A stretch of 64,000 nucleotides of DNA, from assembly GCA_002239005.1 (NCBI GenBank), contig MPNL01000010.1, positions 21,549-85,548 on the forward strand, given 5' to 3'. This document shows, piece by piece, positions 53,545-61,132 of the stretch. The stretch is from Truepera sp. bin119. Its GTDB lineage: Bacteria; Deinococcota; Deinococci; Deinococcales; Trueperaceae. Numbering within the stretch: position 1 is the stretch's first letter; every line of letters begins with the position of its first letter. Both the position numbers and the translations under genes were made by a program. The notes beneath the pieces were generated by a model, which had not been told where the DNA came from, did no database searches, and saw nothing but the letters and a program-made list of their open reading frames with translations.

Positions 53545-53551
53545 TTGAACC

Positions 53552-53557
53552 AGTCTA
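53552..53557 (-). promoter_or_regulatory. -10 box TAGACT, leaderless type, for the Crp/Fnr regulator
   Basis: TAGACT, seven bases, ATG at 53544; no ribosome binding site. Confidence 0.5.
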
Positions 53558-53616
53558 ACTCAATCGCCCGAACGATATCGTTTCCAGAGGGACTGCCAGC
53601 GACACCGCCTGCCCCC

Positions 53617-54060
53617 TCACGCCGACTCCTCCGACGAGGCCTCCGGAAACCCTCCCATCAGACCCCAGTCGTCCACACTCGTCTCTTCCCGATACGGCCT
53701 TAGCCCTCTCAGGTACCCTGCCCGGGCGATCATGTACCCCGACAAGGGAGCCGTGAGGAAGAAGAAGGAGGCGATGACCAGCACCCTCGCATTCGCCCCC
53801 ATGGGGGCGAATGCGAGGGCTGCGCCCCCGAAGATCCCCAGCCCGCCGAGCGCAACGAGCTTAGTGCTGGCATGAAGGCGAGTATAGAAGTCGGGAAAAC
53901 GGATCAGGCCCAGAGCAGCGGACAGGATAAACAGGCTGCCGAAGAGGATTAAGATCTGAGCGAGCACGCTAACCTGAACCGCAGCGGCCTGGGATGGGAC
54001 TCTCTCCTCCACCGCTAGGGCGACAGCCTGTGCAACGAGCAGAAGAGCGAGGTGTCTCAC
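53617..54060 (-). CDS. mrpG: Mrp Na+/H+ antiporter subunit G
   Basis: 147 residues. Three membrane segments with the MnhG motif GLIRFPDFYTRLHASTKLVALGGLGIFGG. It is longer than the usual 100-120 residues because of an N-terminal extension (about 30) and an acidic C-terminal tail. The GTG overlaps the mrpF stop (GTGA). Last gene of the operon. Confidence 0.9.
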   Translation of the reverse strand: MRHLALLLVAQAVALAVEERVPSQAAAVQVSVLAQILILFGSLFILSAALGLIRFPDFYTRLHASTKLVALGGLGIFGGAALAFAPMGANARVLVIASFFFLTAPLSGYMIARAGYLRGLRPYREETSVDDWGLMGGFPEASSEESA

Positions 54061-54317
54061 CTCATCACCCGCCCGTTCAGCAGGTAGCGGGTCAGGGCAA
54101 CTGTACTGAGGAAGCCCAGGATGGAAAAGATCAGGGCTACATCGAGGAAGCGTGCTATCCCCGTCCTCATAGCGAGGACGACTATCAGAACGGCCAAGTC
54201 AACGCTAAGGAAGTCGAGGGCGGTAACCCGGTCGCCCCAGCTTGGGCCGCGTAACACCCTATACACGGCGAGGGCGGCCGCCAGCACAATACAGCCGAGC
54301 GCAAGGTCGACGATCAA
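54057..54317 (-). CDS. mrpF: Mrp Na+/H+ antiporter subunit F
   Basis: 86 residues, three membrane segments, with YRVLRGPSWGDRVTALDFLS, the MnhF signature. TTG start behind GGAGGAG, 13 bp after the mrpE stop. It is one of the small subunits all needed for Mrp activity in characterised systems. Confidence 0.9.
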   Translation of the reverse strand: MIVDLALGCIVLAAALAVYRVLRGPSWGDRVTALDFLSVDLAVLIVVLAMRTGIARFLDVALIFSILGFLSTVALTRYLLNGRVMR

Positions 54318-54330
54318 CGAGACTCCTCCT

Positions 54331-54798
54331 TCACCTCATGAACCCCAGGATCAACTCCTCAATGCGACGAATACCAGCGCGCGAACTCTCCGGATCGGCC
54401 TCACCGATCGCATGCGCGTAGAGGGTGCGCCCGTCCTCCGAGGTCCCCATAGCTACTGTTCCCGGCAGCAGGGTGATGGTAGCGGAAAGGAGCGAGATCG
54501 CCGCGTCGCTCTCGATACGGAGCGGGACCGCTACAACGTGGGGATGGAATTGCGGTCGGGGACGAATTGAAAGGAGCACGACAGCCAGGCCGGCCTGGAC
54601 CAGTTCAACTACGAAGAGCGCCACGAAGCGCGCGATGCCGAAGAGCCGACTTGCGAACGACCTCCCCCGGCTGCGCTGGACCGCGCTTAACAGAATTGCA
54701 CCCAAGAGCGCACCCACTAGGAGGTTGACCAAGGTCACGCCACCATCCAAAAGGCTCCAGAGGAGAGCCAAGGACAACAGGGTAAGGGTCTCAATCAC
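54331..54798 (-). CDS. mrpE: Mrp Na+/H+ antiporter subunit E
   Basis: 155 residues. Two N-terminal membrane segments followed by the MnhE cytosolic domain (SATITLLPGTVAMGTSEDGRTLYAHAI). GTG 54798 was chosen because it is 7 bp after the mrpD stop with GGGGGAG upstream; the frame is open to 54855 inside mrpD. Confidence 0.9.
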   Translation of the reverse strand: MIETLTLLSLALLWSLLDGGVTLVNLLVGALLGAILLSAVQRSRGRSFASRLFGIARFVALFVVELVQAGLAVVLLSIRPRPQFHPHVVAVPLRIESDAAISLLSATITLLPGTVAMGTSEDGRTLYAHAIGEADPESSRAGIRRIEELILGFMR

Positions 54799-54805
54799 CG
54801 GACTC

Positions 54806-56329
54806 TCACTCCCCCCGCACCTGCCCGGCTGGCAGGACCGCCTCGAGGTAGTCACGGTTGCCGTCCAGTTGCTCCGCGACCCTCTCTGCCGCTCCGAAGA
54901 TGGGGCCGCCGAACACCGCCAGTGCCAGAACCAGGACGACAGCGACCCCCGTTACCGAGGTGGCCCCTCGGGGTAGATGAACCCGGTGGACGGCGTCCGA
55001 CGCCCCCCAGAAGAAACCTCTCCAGATCTGCATACCGGCGTAGAGGAGACAGAACCCGGCGACGAGGGCGCTCACAGCGACAGCGACCCGCAGGGTGCCG
55101 CCGGCCTCAAGCAGCGACCGGACCAGGCCGAACTTGCCGATGAAGCCGCTGCTAGGGGGGACTCCGGCGAGAGCGAGCGCTGCCACAAAGAAGGCTACCC
55201 CGAGCCATGGGTAGACATCGAGGTGACCCTCGGCCCGGTAGCTCTCACCGGCGATACACTCTGCCAAGGCCGCGATGAGGAAGAGTGCAAACACCACCAA
55301 AACGGAGTGGATCAGGTAGAAAAGAGCGGCGCTGAGGCCAGAGGAGGTGCCCATAAAAGCTCCCACCACAAGGTAGCCGATGCTGGCGACGTTGGCGAAA
55401 GCCAGGGTGTGCCGCCACCTCCTGCGGGTGATGGCACCTAGGGCGCCGATCAACATCGTGATGCCCGCGAGGGTAAGGACAATGAGTTGGGCGTCACGCT
55501 CGTGCGGAAACATCAGGGTGAAGGTTCGGATCAGGGAGTAGGCCCCGACCTTAGTCAGCAGCGCCGCGAAGAAGGCGCTCACCCCGGCGGTCGGTACGGG
55601 ATAGCTGTTGGGTAACCAGAAACCCAGCGGGAAGAGCGCTGCCTTAGTGGCAAAGACGAGCCCGATCATCAGGGCGATGAGCCCCACCCTGGGATCCGGC
55701 CCATGGATCTCGAGGCGCGTCGCAATATCGGCCATGTTCAGGGTGCCGAACAGGCCGTATGCCATCCCAGCCGCCACAACGAACAGGGCGGAGGCGACTA
55801 GGTTGATCACCACATACTTGATCCCCTCACGGAGTTGCGGGAGCTCCCCACCTAGAAGCAGGAGGCCGTAGGAGGCCACGAGCATCACCTCGAACGCCAC
55901 GAACAGGTTAAACAGGTCGCCGGTCAGGAACGACATGTTGACACCCATCAAGAGGAACTGGAGGAGCGCCTGCGCGCCGAAGGCCTCACGGGCCCGGTTC
56001 AGGAGCGGACCGGTTCCCCGCCGGGGTGGGTGACGCAGGCTGATCGCGAGGAAGAGCACCGTGAGGAGTCCTATGACACCCGAAAGGATCAGGACCAGTC
56101 CCGTCAACCCGTCGGCGACCAGTGAGATCCCATAGGGAGCGGGCCAGCCAGCCATCTGAACGACCAGCACCTCGCCGGTGAAGGTGCGGACTCCGATAGC
56201 GACATCCACGGCGAGCGTACCGAGGGCGGCGGCTACGGCCACCACGCCCCGGATTCTGCGGCCGCGGAGTAGGAGCAGCACCGCTGCCGAGACGAGGGGG
56301 ATGAGGAGCGGCCAAGCGACGAGATTCAT
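54806..56329 (-). CDS. mrpD: Mrp Na+/H+ antiporter subunit D
   Basis: 507 residues, about 14 membrane segments, homologous to the NuoM/NuoN proton-channel subunits of complex I. Conserved channel residues lie in LFVAFEVMLVASYGLLL (Glu), GLVFATKAALFPLGFWLPNSYPVPTAGVSAFFAALLTKVGAYSLIR (Lys, Pro, Lys) and FYLIHSVLVVFALFLIA (His). Its ATG overlaps the mrpC stop (ATGA). With MrpA it forms the ion-translocating core. Confidence 0.95.
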   Translation of the reverse strand: MNLVAWPLLIPLVSAAVLLLLRGRRIRGVVAVAAALGTLAVDVAIGVRTFTGEVLVVQMAGWPAPYGISLVADGLTGLVLILSGVIGLLTVLFLAISLRHPPRRGTGPLLNRAREAFGAQALLQFLLMGVNMSFLTGDLFNLFVAFEVMLVASYGLLLLGGELPQLREGIKYVVINLVASALFVVAAGMAYGLFGTLNMADIATRLEIHGPDPRVGLIALMIGLVFATKAALFPLGFWLPNSYPVPTAGVSAFFAALLTKVGAYSLIRTFTLMFPHERDAQLIVLTLAGITMLIGALGAITRRRWRHTLAFANVASIGYLVVGAFMGTSSGLSAALFYLIHSVLVVFALFLIAALAECIAGESYRAEGHLDVYPWLGVAFFVAALALAGVPPSSGFIGKFGLVRSLLEAGGTLRVAVAVSALVAGFCLLYAGMQIWRGFFWGASDAVHRVHLPRGATSVTGVAVVLVLALAVFGGPIFGAAERVAEQLDGNRDYLEAVLPAGQVRGE

Positions 56330-56745
56330 CTCGGCCCCTCCCGGGCGGGGCCGATCTCTGGAGAGACCGACGGGTGTTCCGGGTCGGCGAAGACCTCGGG
56401 CGGCTCCATCGGGTCGGGCCGCTCGACCAACTCCTGCACGTGGTCGGTACCCGTGGCTTGGTAGGCGCGTACCGCCAAAACGAGCAGGAGGGCGGTGGTG
56501 CCGAACCCGATCACGATAGCGGTGAGGATCAGTGCCTGAGGGAGTGGATCGTTGTGGGGGCCGGCCAAGTCGAGGAGCGGCGGTGCATCCCGGGCGACCC
56601 CAGCTCCGGCAAGTAGAATACTGAGATTGGCCCCGTACGAGATCAGGCTGAGGCCGAGGATCAGTCGGATAAGCGCCCTCGAGAGAACCAAGAACACGCC
56701 CGCACCGATCAGGGTCGCGGCGAGCAGTGGGAGGAGGAGCTCCAT
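56326..56745 (-). CDS. mrpC: Mrp Na+/H+ antiporter subunit C
   Basis: 139 residues, a NuoK-like three-segment protein (RALIRLILGLSLISYGANLSILLAG; DPLPQALILTAIVIGFGTTALLLVLA). An acidic, proline-rich tail of about 40 residues is added at the C-terminus. It starts at 56745, sharing one base with the mrpB stop (TAATG). Confidence 0.92.
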   Translation of the reverse strand: MELLLPLLAATLIGAGVFLVLSRALIRLILGLSLISYGANLSILLAGAGVARDAPPLLDLAGPHNDPLPQALILTAIVIGFGTTALLLVLAVRAYQATGTDHVQELVERPDPMEPPEVFADPEHPSVSPEIGPAREGPR

Positions 56746-57200
56746 TAACCCCCCTCCCCGCCCGCCTCGTCCTTCCCCATCCGCGTGAGCTTGTCGTCCT
56801 CTGCGAGCAGGTCGATAATCGTCACGGTCGTCCCGCTCACGACCAGGAACACCCCCAGATCGAACAGGACGGCCGTGGCCCACTCGAACTCCCCGACCAT
56901 GGGCCAGTCGAGGTGGCCAAACGCGCTCTTCAGGAAGGGGAAGCCTAGTAGCATGGGCACGATCCCTGTGATTACCGCAACCAGGAGACCCAACGGCACC
57001 AGGGTCTCACTGCGGAAGGCGAGGAGCCGACGCGCCCGCGCCATGCGGGCCAGGAGCGCAGCGGTCGCGACAATAAGGCCGGCCACGAATCCCCCGCCTG
57101 GAGCGTTGTGACCTCGGAGGAAGAAGTGGAAACCGAGCACAGCTAGGGCGAAGATCACAGGTGTGGCGACGGTGCGAAAGAAGATGTCAGGTAGTCTCAC
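56745..57200 (-). CDS. mrpB: Mrp Na+/H+ antiporter subunit B
   Basis: 151 residues with four membrane segments and the MnhB motif FHFFLRGHNAPGGGFVAGLIVATA. GTG 57200 is preceded by GGGAGGGAGG and overlaps the end of mrpA by 14 bp; the frame open to 57245 lies further inside mrpA. Confidence 0.92.
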   Translation of the reverse strand: MRLPDIFFRTVATPVIFALAVLGFHFFLRGHNAPGGGFVAGLIVATAALLARMARARRLLAFRSETLVPLGLLVAVITGIVPMLLGFPFLKSAFGHLDWPMVGEFEWATAVLFDLGVFLVVSGTTVTIIDLLAEDDKLTRMGKDEAGGEGG

Positions 57201-59490
57201 GGTCCTCCCTCCCGGAACCTTCGACAGTAGGCTTGCCCCCGGCACGCAGGCGGAGCAGTGCGATCACGGTAACAGCCACGATCCCCAACACCGTGATCTC
57301 CCCCAGGGTATCGTAGCCCCGAAAGTCGACCAGGATAACGTTGACGACGTTCTTGCCCCCGCCGAGCGGCAGACTGTTCTCGAGGAAGAAGTCTCGGATC
57401 CTGGGTGCGACCGGGGTCTGCACCGCCACCAGGAGGGTGAACACCGTAGCGGCAACTGCAGTCGCGATCACTGCGTCGAGCCCTGCCACCGCCCTCGACC
57501 GGGAGTAGCGGGTAAGCAGCGGCAGGAAACGAAACACCGAGAGGAACAGAATGACGGTCACGGTCTCGATCAGGAGCTGTGTCAGGGCAAGGTCGGGGGC
57601 GCGCAGCACGACGAAGATCAGTGTCGACCCAAACCCTGCAAGGCTAGTGAAGATTAGGGCGCTCAGCCGAGTCTGCGCGGCCAAGACGCCGGCGACGCCG
57701 CCGAGGATGAGGAGTGCGACGGCTGAAACCTCCAGCGGGACGGGCTCCACGCCCACTGGCAGGAAGCGCCAGAGGACCGAGGCGCCGATGAAAGCCACCG
57801 CGAGCCAGATGAAGCGTAGGTGGGTTGCGAAGCTCGCTCCTTGGGTCAGGGCCGTCACCCCCTGAGCGAGGCGCTCGAGGGCTTCGAGAGAGCCGTAGTA
57901 CAGGGTGTTTACATTCCACGGCGGTGTCAGGGCCCTCTGCAACCGATTGAACGGGGCACAGATCGAGAACAGGGCGAGGCCCAAGAGCCAGGTCAGCACG
58001 CTCAGGGCGAGCGTGAGCGACGGTCCGTGCCAGAGCGCAAGGGGTGCGCCCTGGTAGCCGAGGCTGGGTGCAGCAAGCCCCGTGAACCACCCGGCCACCG
58101 TATCCTGCCACGGGACAAGGCCGAAGGCCAGGACGGCGGCGACCAGCGGCGTGAGGGGGAGCCAGAACGGGAAGCGGGCCTCGTGTACGTTGGGATTCTG
58201 GCACCGGTAGGGGCCGAAAAAGACTGTCAGGAACCTTAGGCTGTAGGCGAAGGTGAGAATGCTGCCGGTCAGAGCGAGGACGATCGGCACAAGGCCCTCG
58301 TGGAGCATCCCTTCGTAGAAGAGCTCCTTCGAGATGAACCCACCGAAGGGTGGCAGCGCAGCCATGCTGAGAGCGGCAGGAATCGCCAGGGCCGCCGTAA
58401 CCGGCAACCTTCGTGCCAGTCCTCCCAAGGCCGAGATCGAGCGGCTCCCGGCCTTGTGGTCGACGATCCCCACAACCAGGAAGAGGGCAGCCTTGAAGGC
58501 TGCATGGTTGACTAAGTGGACAGTGGCTGCGAAGGCGTGGCCCGAGCCGTAGAGCGCCATCATGAGCCCGAGTTGCGACACAGTAGAGTAGGCGAGGAGG
58601 GCCTTGAGATCGTCCTGGCGCAGCGCCAAATAGCCCCCCCAGAAGAGGGTCGCGAGACCGAAAAACAGGATGATGGTCGTGAAGGGGGTCCCCTGAAGCA
58701 AGAATCCGAACTTGGCGATGAGGACCACACCTGCCTTGACCATGGTTGCGGAGTGGAGGTAAGCGGATACCGGGGTAGGGGCCTCCATGGCGGTAGGCAG
58801 CCAGAGGTGAAAGGGGACCTGAGCCGACTTGGCAAAGGCGGCGATGACTAAGAGCACCACCGCAGGTACGAATACCGGGCTAGATCTGAGCACCTCGGCA
58901 TCGAGCCCCGACAATCTCCCGCTCCCACCAGCGAGGGCCAGCAAGACCACAGCGGCGAGGAGGGCGAGACCGCCCAGGGCCGTGATGACCAATGCCTTGA
59001 GGGCTCCGTCCTGGGAAGGCTTACGGCTGCCCCAGAAACCGATCAGCAGGAAGCTGCTGATCGAGGTAAGCTCCCAAAAGACGAGGAGAGCCACGAGGTT
59101 GTCGGCAAGGACCAACCCGAGCATGGCGCTCCCAAACAGGAGAAGGTGGCTGTAGAAACGGCCGTGCCGCTCCCCGGGACCCAGGTAGCTCGCAGCGTAG
59201 AGGAGGATCAGGAATCCGACCGCCGAAGTGATCAGGGCGAACATCAGCGAGAAGCCGTCGGCTCGAAAGGCGAGCTCAAGATCGATGCTCGGCACCCACG
59301 CCAGGGCCGCCTCCACAGGCCTCCCCTGCCGCGCCTGGGGCGCGAGGGCCAAGAGACCTATACCGGGAGCGAATGCGGCCGCCAGCAGCCACCCGGCTCG
59401 CGCCCTTAACCCCCCACCGAGGAAGGGTGCCAGGGCCGCTGAGAACAGGGGCACCAGCACCGTAAGCAGGAGCAGTCTCTCCGGGTTCAC
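57187..59490 (-). CDS. mrpA: Mrp Na+/H+ antiporter subunit A
   Basis: 767 residues. The NuoL-like part (1 to about 520) carries FWELTSISSFLLIGFW (Glu), AKSAQVPFHLWLPTAMEAPTPVSAYLHSATMVKAGVVLI (Lys, His, Lys) and HLVNHAAFKAALFL (His). A C-terminal part (about 590-750, LILGGVAGVLAAQTRLSALIFTSLAGFGSTLIFVVLRAPDLALTQLLIE) is the MbhD-like extension. GTG start. First of seven overlapping genes in the classical A-to-G order, for Na+ export driven by protons and pH control. Confidence 0.95.
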   Translation of the reverse strand: MNPERLLLLTVLVPLFSAALAPFLGGGLRARAGWLLAAAFAPGIGLLALAPQARQGRPVEAALAWVPSIDLELAFRADGFSLMFALITSAVGFLILLYAASYLGPGERHGRFYSHLLLFGSAMLGLVLADNLVALLVFWELTSISSFLLIGFWGSRKPSQDGALKALVITALGGLALLAAVVLLALAGGSGRLSGLDAEVLRSSPVFVPAVVLLVIAAFAKSAQVPFHLWLPTAMEAPTPVSAYLHSATMVKAGVVLIAKFGFLLQGTPFTTIILFFGLATLFWGGYLALRQDDLKALLAYSTVSQLGLMMALYGSGHAFAATVHLVNHAAFKAALFLVVGIVDHKAGSRSISALGGLARRLPVTAALAIPAALSMAALPPFGGFISKELFYEGMLHEGLVPIVLALTGSILTFAYSLRFLTVFFGPYRCQNPNVHEARFPFWLPLTPLVAAVLAFGLVPWQDTVAGWFTGLAAPSLGYQGAPLALWHGPSLTLALSVLTWLLGLALFSICAPFNRLQRALTPPWNVNTLYYGSLEALERLAQGVTALTQGASFATHLRFIWLAVAFIGASVLWRFLPVGVEPVPLEVSAVALLILGGVAGVLAAQTRLSALIFTSLAGFGSTLIFVVLRAPDLALTQLLIETVTVILFLSVFRFLPLLTRYSRSRAVAGLDAVIATAVAATVFTLLVAVQTPVAPRIRDFFLENSLPLGGGKNVVNVILVDFRGYDTLGEITVLGIVAVTVIALLRLRAGGKPTVEGSGREDRETT

Positions 59491-59534
59491 GCCGACCCCA
59501 CCAGAGGTCGTGGCATCATTGGCTCTACTTTAAA

Positions 59535-60551
59535 TTACTCCTCGCCCCAGAACGCGTCGATGAGAGTGAAGAGTTGGAGGTAGGCCTGGAGATCGAGAAA
59601 GTCCTGTAGCCTGAACCCGCCGACGAAGACGGTCGGGGTCCCCGCCAACTGCAGAGCCCTCGCCTCCTGGTAGGCCGCCTCAACCGCTCCAGCGAACCGG
59701 CCCTCGCCGATGCAGGTGGTGACCTCCTCACCCCCTAGTTCGAGGTCCTCTGCGAGGGCTGCGAAGGTCATTCCGGGGGCTGTGGAGTCGCTCCAGGAGG
59801 ACTGCCGATCGAACAGCGCATCGTGGAACGACCAGAATGCCTCGGGGCCGTGGACCTCCCCTACGCACTCGGACGCCACCGCCGCAGCGGTGGCGTTGGG
59901 ATGGATGCTCCGCAACGGAAAGTGGTGGTACTCGAACCGGACGTCACCCCGCACCAGAAGCTGTTCCTTGATGGCGGGCAAGGCCACGTTGGCATAGTTG
60001 GCGCAGAAGGGGCACTGAAAATCGCTGAACTCTCGGATCACGTAGCGGGCGTCCTCCGGTCCCAGCGCGTAGCTCGCCTGCGGGAAGGCCTCCTGATCGA
60101 CCTCCTGAAGCATCAGGGTGAAGATCACGGCCAACTGTCCGGTCTCCGCCTGGGTCACCTCAAGCTGCAGGACATAGACCTCGACCCCGAGCTGAACGGG
60201 GCCCTGCCCCACGAACTCGACCACACGCCCCTGGAAGAATTCGACGAGCGGTTCGGCGAGGGCGGCTCCGTAGCCGGTGGCGGCAGCGAGTACATCCGAG
60301 GCGAACTGGACCGAAGCCCCCTCTAGAGTCCCCTGACCGAGGACCCGGTAGACCAAGCCCCCACGGAGGTCGAAGCCGACCGCGAACCCGTCTGGACCCA
60401 GGTACCAGCCGTCGCCCCTCTCAGCCACCTCATAGCTGCCGAGGCTCGACAGAAGTTCCTCGAGGGATTGACCGATCGAAGCCCAGGCGACCGGGGCCGA
60501 TACTATCAGGACCACCACGAGCACCGCTGCTCTACTGAGCCTACGAATCAT
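59535..60551 (-). CDS. Exported DsbA-like thiol oxidoreductase with extra N-terminal domain
   Basis: 338 residues. Signal peptide 1-24 (AAVLVVVLIVSAPVAWA). Residues about 26-160 form a beta-rich domain I cannot name (GDGWYLGPDGFAVGFDLRGG…). From about 165 to the end is a DsbA/thioredoxin-like domain with active site Cys180-Pro-Phe-Cys183, HHFPLRSIHPNATAAAVASEC and the cis-Pro loop QLAGTPTVFVGG. It probably forms or isomerises disulfides outside the membrane. Its ATG lies 11 bp inside the end of the YbaK-type gene. Confidence 0.85.
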   Translation of the reverse strand: MIRRLSRAAVLVVVLIVSAPVAWASIGQSLEELLSSLGSYEVAERGDGWYLGPDGFAVGFDLRGGLVYRVLGQGTLEGASVQFASDVLAAATGYGAALAEPLVEFFQGRVVEFVGQGPVQLGVEVYVLQLEVTQAETGQLAVIFTLMLQEVDQEAFPQASYALGPEDARYVIREFSDFQCPFCANYANVALPAIKEQLLVRGDVRFEYHHFPLRSIHPNATAAAVASECVGEVHGPEAFWSFHDALFDRQSSWSDSTAPGMTFAALAEDLELGGEEVTTCIGEGRFAGAVEAAYQEARALQLAGTPTVFVGGFRLQDFLDLQAYLQLFTLIDAFWGEE

Positions 60552-61035
60552 GCGCTTTCTCCTTCGTCAGTGGTACCTGCCGGGCCCCCGTCACCGCGAT
60601 CAAGGTTTCGGCACCGAGCTCCAGCATGACGCTCCCGCCTCCTCCCCCACCGTAGTACACCTTGCCAGCGACGATCGACTCGTCCACAACCGTCGGTAGT
60701 CGACTCCGGTGCCCAAAGGGGGGCATGGCCCCAACCTGGTAGCCGGTGATCTCGAAGGCTTCAGTGGCCGCAGCCAGTCGCACCCGGCGGCGCGCCACTC
60801 CGAAGGCCTCAGCCAGCAGATGGGGATCGAGGTGGGCAAGACCCGTAGCGACGGCCAGCCAGGGTCGCTCATCGGCGAGGAATACGAGGCTTTTTAGGAT
60901 CCTCCCAGGCTCGACTCCCAGGACCTCGGCAGCAGCGCGCACGGTGGGTGTCGGACGCCCCGGATAGATAAGCCGACCCGCCACAGACCCCGTTCTCAGA
61001 AAGCGGTCGAGGTGGGTGTCGTTTAGCGGCTCCAT
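60541..61035 (-). CDS. YbaK/ProX-type aminoacyl-tRNA deacylase
   Basis: 164 residues of the INS-like editing fold (PTVRAAAEVLGVEPGRILKSLVFLADERPWLAVATG; conserved Lys in ILKSL; YQVGAMPPFGHRSRLPTVVDES). Such proteins hydrolyse mischarged Cys- or Ala-tRNA-Pro in trans. The N-terminal 30 residues are an extension seen in this subgroup. Coupled with the DsbA-like gene downstream; a TAGACT box lies 11 nt before the ATG. Confidence 0.85.
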   Translation of the reverse strand: MEPLNDTHLDRFLRTGSVAGRLIYPGRPTPTVRAAAEVLGVEPGRILKSLVFLADERPWLAVATGLAHLDPHLLAEAFGVARRRVRLAAATEAFEITGYQVGAMPPFGHRSRLPTVVDESIVAGKVYYGGGGGGSVMLELGAETLIAVTGARQVPLTKEKAHDS

Positions 61036-61120
61036 ACTCTAGCTATAGTCTAGTCCCCGAGTCGCGGAACGGCCCGTTCCAAGGCGACCGACCGCATCCT
61101 GAACACCCACGACCGCGTGG

Positions 61121-61126
61121 TACCCT
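61121..61126 (+). promoter_or_regulatory. -10 box TACCCT, leaderless type, for the dynamin-like gene
   Basis: TACCCT, six bases, ATG at 61133; no ribosome binding site. Confidence 0.5.
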
Positions 61127-61132
61127 TCCCTC

